A stretch of 8,606 nt of DNA from Pseudomonadota bacterium. Lineage in GTDB: Bacteria > Pseudomonadota > Alphaproteobacteria > Acetobacterales > Acetobacteraceae. The DNA lies in assembly GCA_021808985.1 (NCBI GenBank), contig JAKBAQ010000114.1, positions 1 through 8,606 on the forward strand, read 5' to 3'. Position numbers and translations under genes: made by a program. Of this stretch, positions 6,118 through 8,606 are shown in pieces. Positions within the stretch are counted from its first letter, which is position 1. The number at the start of each line of letters is the position of its first letter. The notes beneath the pieces were generated by a model. That model was not told the DNA's origin and made no database searches. It saw only the letters and a program-made list of their open reading frames with translations.

Positions 6118-7053
6118 TTAAAACGGTAGAGCCCATTGCAGCCAAACCTGGTCGCCGCCGGCGCGGTTGCGGACCAGCGTGTCGTGATAATATTTCAGCA
6201 GGATGCCGCCATGGCCGATGCCGTAGATGGCCTGCACGCCGAACGCCAGGGTCTGCCCCTTGTTGCCCTTGTTGTACACGTGGCCATATTGCGTGTCGTT
6301 CGTGAGCTGCTCGTAGATCCAGGCGGCCGGACCGATTTGCAGATGCGGCAGCAGGCGGTATGAGGCCGAGGCCGTGAGCGTATCATCAATGCCGGAATAA
6401 TATTGCGTTTGTGGATTAATGGTATTGATTTCGGTGAGCGTATCCAGATCAAACTGCCATTTTGGCGAGGCCATGTAGGTGAGGTAGGCGGCTGGTCCGA
6501 ATGTCCAGTGGTTAAGCCCCAGCCCTTTGGCTGGTCCTTCGTTTTTATTATAGGTGCCAAGCGGCGCCCAGATGGGCATTGTGACGCTCAGGAATACCGG
6601 GCCGTTATGATAATTCACATCAACGGGCCAGAAGCTTGGGTCCACCATGCCGGCGGAGCCGTTGCTGAGCGGCCCGCCAGGGGTTGGCACCTTGAGGCCG
6701 ATATGCCCGCCGCCGATCACGATTTCTGAAGAGATCGTGATTTTTCCATCATCATACGCAACCGGCCAGGTATAGACGCCGCGATAGGCGGAGACGAACA
6801 CACTGAGATGCGAGCCCGCGACATGGCTGGCGCCGGAATAGAGCCCGGCGCTTACGAATGTGTCATAGCTGAGCAGCACGCCATGGCCGGGCGGCGGCGT
6901 GATGGCGGCGTTGTATGAGTCGGCGCCGAGCGGATATTCGGTGGTGCCGTTTTCAGCCGCGTGGGCCAGTTGCGGCGCGAAGCCGATGGCGGCCATTGAA
7001 ATGCAAATGAACCCCGCGCGGCGCAAGCCCGCGCGCTGACCAGAATTGGACAT
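6118..7053 (-). CDS. Outer-membrane beta-barrel protein of the phenol-degradation MetA / SphA type
   Basis: A 311-residue protein with a clear signal peptide: basic residues at 8-12 (GLRRA), a hydrophobic core (13-30), and probable cleavage after AHA at residue 32. The mature part has alternating aromatic/polar strands (for example YLTYMASPKWQFDLDTLTEI and TLTASASYRLLPHLQIG), is rich in Gly, Tyr and Trp, and ends in the terminal Phe (WALPF) expected for recognition by the outer-membrane barrel machinery. The layout matches the Phenol_MetA_deg-like family, whose genes often sit in aromatic degradation clusters and are thought to pass hydrophobic substrates through the outer membrane. The ATG at 7053 has GGGGA (complement of 7060-7064) 6 nt upstream. 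It lies 88 bp after gentisate dioxygenase, with two hairpins in that gap, and 72 bp before the MFS gene. The substrate is unproven. Confidence 0.82.
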   Translation of the reverse strand: MSNSGQRAGLRRAGFICISMAAIGFAPQLAHAAENGTTEYPLGADSYNAAITPPPGHGVLLSYDTFVSAGLYSGASHVAGSHLSVFVSAYRGVYTWPVAYDDGKITISSEIVIGGGHIGLKVPTPGGPLSNGSAGMVDPSFWPVDVNYHNGPVFLSVTMPIWAPLGTYNKNEGPAKGLGLNHWTFGPAAYLTYMASPKWQFDLDTLTEINTINPQTQYYSGIDDTLTASASYRLLPHLQIGPAAWIYEQLTNDTQYGHVYNKGNKGQTLAFGVQAIYGIGHGGILLKYYHDTLVRNRAGGDQVWLQWALPF

Positions 7054-7090
7054 GCTGTTTCCCCATTGCTTGTTATGTGATGAGTGGTTT

Positions 7091-7140
7091 GCCGGGGGGT
7101 TGCGCGCCCCGGCGGCGCGGTTGTGAGAGGCGGCGCCTCT
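7091..7140 (-). terminator. Two tandem GC hairpins after the gentisate dioxygenase gene
   Basis: On the minus strand the first structure is an odd palindrome, AGAGGCG-C-CGCCTCT (7126-7140), starting 1 nt past the dioxygenase stop codon. The second is a 7-bp stem GCCGGGG/CCCCGGC with a 9-nt loop (7091-7113). There is no T-run after either. They may cause partial termination or stabilise the upstream transcript, lowering expression of the outer-membrane protein and transporter relative to the enzymes. Continuation of transcription into the next gene is likely. Confidence 0.42.
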
Positions 7141-7141
7141 G

Positions 7142-8227
7142 TTAGTTTTCCTCGATTACCGTGCGGGCGAAATGCAGGCGCTCCATGATGGGCGCATCGG
7201 AAAAATGAAACAGGTCGAACATGCTCTCGGCTTGCAGCGACCAGGAAACCCAGCTTGGGACCACGAAGATGTCGCCTTTTTCGAGCTTGCGGGTGGTCCC
7301 CTCCAGCACAACGGCGCCGTGGCCGTTGAACACCTGGAACACCTTCGAGCCTACATCACGGCGCGCCGGCGTGCTGACGCCCGCGCGCAGGCGGTGAAAT
7401 TCCGCGCGGATCGTGGGCATGACATCGCCGCCGGTGGTTGGGTTGATGTAGCGCACCGCCGCGTGGCCGGGCGCGGCAACGCCGGGATGGCCCTCATCCT
7501 CGAGGCGCAGCTGCTCGCAGAGCGCATGATCCGTATGTTCCCAGCGATAGGCGCCGATGGGCGAGGCAACGGTGTTGGCGAGCCCGCTGAGCGGCCGCAG
7601 GCCGGGATGGCACCACAAACGCTCGCCGCGCGAAAATGCCGGTGTGGTGGTGTCGCTCAGAGTCTCCGGGCCGAATTCAAAAAAACCCACATCATTCATG
7701 TAGCTGAACGGAATATCCAGGCCGTCGATCCAGGCCATCGGCTCGTCGCGGATGTTCTGGTGGCCGTGGAAGCACCAGCCGGGCGTGATGAGAAAATCGC
7801 CCCGGCTCATGCGCACGGGATCGCCGTTCACCACCGTCCACACGCCCTCGCCTTCAACGACGAAGCGGAACGCATTCTGCGCGTGCCTGTGCTCGGGCGC
7901 GGTTTCATGGCCGCCGAGATACTGGATGGCGCACCACAAGGTGGGCGAGATATAGGCCGCGCCGCCAAGGCCGGGGTTGGCGAGCCCGATCGCCCGGCGT
8001 TCTCCGCCGCGACCAACGGGCACAAGCTCTCCTGATTGCTGGGCGAGCGGATACAGCGAAGACCATTTCCACACATGCGGCAGGGCCTGGGATTTTGGCT
8101 GGCGCGGCATCAGCCCGGCGATCTGCGTCCATAACGGGTTGAGATGGTTGCTCTTGAAATCATCATAAAGTTGCCGCAGCGCCGGTGTGTCTTCCGGCTG
8201 GCCGCCATGTGGCGTTTGCTTGTCCAT
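7142..8227 (-). CDS. gtdA: Gentisate 1,2-dioxygenase (bicupin ring-cleavage enzyme)
   Basis: A 361-residue cytoplasmic Fe(II) enzyme that opens gentisate (2,5-dihydroxybenzoate) with O2 to maleylpyruvate. The N-terminal cupin (about 95-165) has the iron ligands in PEHRHAQNAFRF (His113, His115) and GWCFHGHQN (His154 or His156), with VEGEGVWTVVNGD and MSRGDFLITPGW between them. WIDGLDIPF (166-174) is also characteristic. The C-terminal cupin (about 278-345) keeps its fold (VFQVFNGHGAVVLEG, GDIFVVPSW) but has Ala-Arg-Arg where a metal-binding HxH would be, as in many family members. An in-frame ATG exists at 8311, but it lies inside the upstream gene. ATG 8227 follows GAAGGAA (complement of 8239-8245) and gives the family's usual length, so I chose it. 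It lies 25 bp after the hydroxylase stop, indicating one operon. Salicylate or 1-hydroxy-2-naphthoate dioxygenases are close relatives and are the main alternatives. Confidence 0.9.
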   Translation of the reverse strand: MDKQTPHGGQPEDTPALRQLYDDFKSNHLNPLWTQIAGLMPRQPKSQALPHVWKWSSLYPLAQQSGELVPVGRGGERRAIGLANPGLGGAAYISPTLWCAIQYLGGHETAPEHRHAQNAFRFVVEGEGVWTVVNGDPVRMSRGDFLITPGWCFHGHQNIRDEPMAWIDGLDIPFSYMNDVGFFEFGPETLSDTTTPAFSRGERLWCHPGLRPLSGLANTVASPIGAYRWEHTDHALCEQLRLEDEGHPGVAAPGHAAVRYINPTTGGDVMPTIRAEFHRLRAGVSTPARRDVGSKVFQVFNGHGAVVLEGTTRKLEKGDIFVVPSWVSWSLQAESMFDLFHFSDAPIMERLHFARTVIEEN

Positions 8228-8238
8228 GATCTTGGTTA

Positions 8239-8245
8239 TTCCTTC
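8239..8245 (-). promoter_or_regulatory. Ribosome binding site that sets the gentisate dioxygenase start
   Basis: GAAGGAA on the minus strand lies 11 nt before ATG 8227, inside the 25-bp gap between the hydroxylase stop and the dioxygenase. The spacing is slightly long but no other start codon fits, and the longer in-frame start at 8311 would lie within the hydroxylase coding region. Confidence 0.6.
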
Positions 8246-8252
8246 ACAATAA

Positions 8253-8606
8253 TCAGGCAACGCCGCGCAGGCAGTCTTCCACGCGCCAGCCATAGAGCCA
8301 TTGCATCGCATCGTAGAACTGCTCGCGCGTGCGCCCTACCCAGAGCGAATTGCGGATCTGCCGTTCCACGCCCTTGGCGTGATAGATGCGCCCCATCTCG
8401 CGCGCCGCGAGCACCACGCGCCCGGAGCGGGGAATGCGCACCTGCTCATAAATCTTGAAGGCCTCGACAAAATTATTGCCGGTGACGCGCAGCGCCTCGC
8501 CCAGCACCACCGCATCCTCCAAAGCCTGGCAGGCGCCTTGGGCGAGATATTGTGTCATGGGATGCGCGGCATCGCCCAGCACCGTCGCGCGGCCAAAGCT
8601 CCAGCG
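8253..8606 (-). CDS. FAD-dependent aromatic hydroxylase, probably 3-hydroxybenzoate 6-monooxygenase, C-terminal part
   Basis: The last 117 residues of a class A flavoprotein monooxygenase; the N-terminal FAD and NAD(P)H parts lie beyond the window edge. The reading frame is open to the edge (RWSFGRATVLGDAAHP), so the GTG at 8582 is an internal Val, not a start. GDAAHPMTQYLAQGACQALED is the conserved second FAD-contact motif (GDAAHP plus the following helix; quoted here in two parts as GDAAHPMTQ and YLAQGACQALED). The tail with REMGRIYHAKGVERQIRN and YDAMQWLYGW resembles 3-hydroxybenzoate 6-hydroxylases, which produce gentisate with NADH and O2. The next gene, 25 bp downstream, encodes the enzyme that consumes gentisate, which supports this assignment. 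Salicylate 1-hydroxylase-like relatives are the alternative, but they yield catechol and would not fit the neighbour. Confidence 0.83.
   Translation of the reverse strand, partial: RWSFGRATVLGDAAHPMTQYLAQGACQALEDAVVLGEALRVTGNNFVEAFKIYEQVRIPRSGRVVLAAREMGRIYHAKGVERQIRNSLWVGRTREQFYDAMQWLYGWRVEDCLRGVA

Noticed and set aside
7172..8035. A 287-codon plus-strand frame opposite gentisate dioxygenase
   Set aside because: It has no domain resemblance, whereas the minus strand has a full bicupin enzyme with metal ligands.
8228..8311. A 28-residue N-terminal extension of gentisate dioxygenase starting at 8311
   Set aside because: It would overlap the 3' end of the hydroxylase gene, exceeds the family's usual start, and the ribosome binding site at 8239-8245 supports ATG 8227.

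Overview
The window is GC-rich, tightly packed bacterial chromosome with Shine-Dalgarno-type starts. The style of the proteins (alphaproteobacterial-looking ABC-F ATPase, threonine ammonia-lyase and aromatic catabolic enzymes) suggests an alphaproteobacterium. An acidophilic or acetic-acid-type Rhodospirillales member that degrades aromatics is possible, but the taxonomic guess is weak and rests on general resemblance only.

Plus-strand half (1-4578): the 3' part of a threonine ammonia-lyase with a C-terminal ACT domain, an ABC-F family translation-type ATPase, a small stand-alone HD hydrolase resembling the hydrolase half of RelA/SpoT, and an orphan SAM-dependent methyltransferase with an N-terminal zinc-ribbon-like Cys cluster. 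These are mostly housekeeping or regulatory genes in the same direction but separated by 57 to 231 bp, so they need not be one operon. The 231-bp gap before the methyltransferase (3559-3789) is the most structured non-coding stretch. It is less GC-rich than its surroundings and holds three separate dyads, one centred on a consensus TATAAT box and one forming a long leader hairpin.

Minus-strand half (8606 down to 4618): an aromatic-acid catabolic and transport cluster read right to left. It runs from the C-terminal part of a 3-hydroxybenzoate 6-monooxygenase-like FAD enzyme (cut by the window edge), to gentisate 1,2-dioxygenase, to an outer-membrane protein of the phenol-degradation 'MetA' type, to an inner-membrane MFS transporter. 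The logic is uptake across the outer membrane, uptake across the inner membrane, hydroxylation of 3-hydroxybenzoate to gentisate, and ring cleavage to maleylpyruvate. The later steps (maleylpyruvate isomerase and fumarylpyruvate hydrolase) are not in the window and could lie beyond the right edge. The two halves converge at 4579-4617, where a perfect 14-bp inverted repeat probably ends transcription from both sides.

I found no mobile element, CRISPR array, tRNA or rRNA. I see no clear evidence for a wholly new system. The most unusual item is the triple-dyad leader of the methyltransferase gene.
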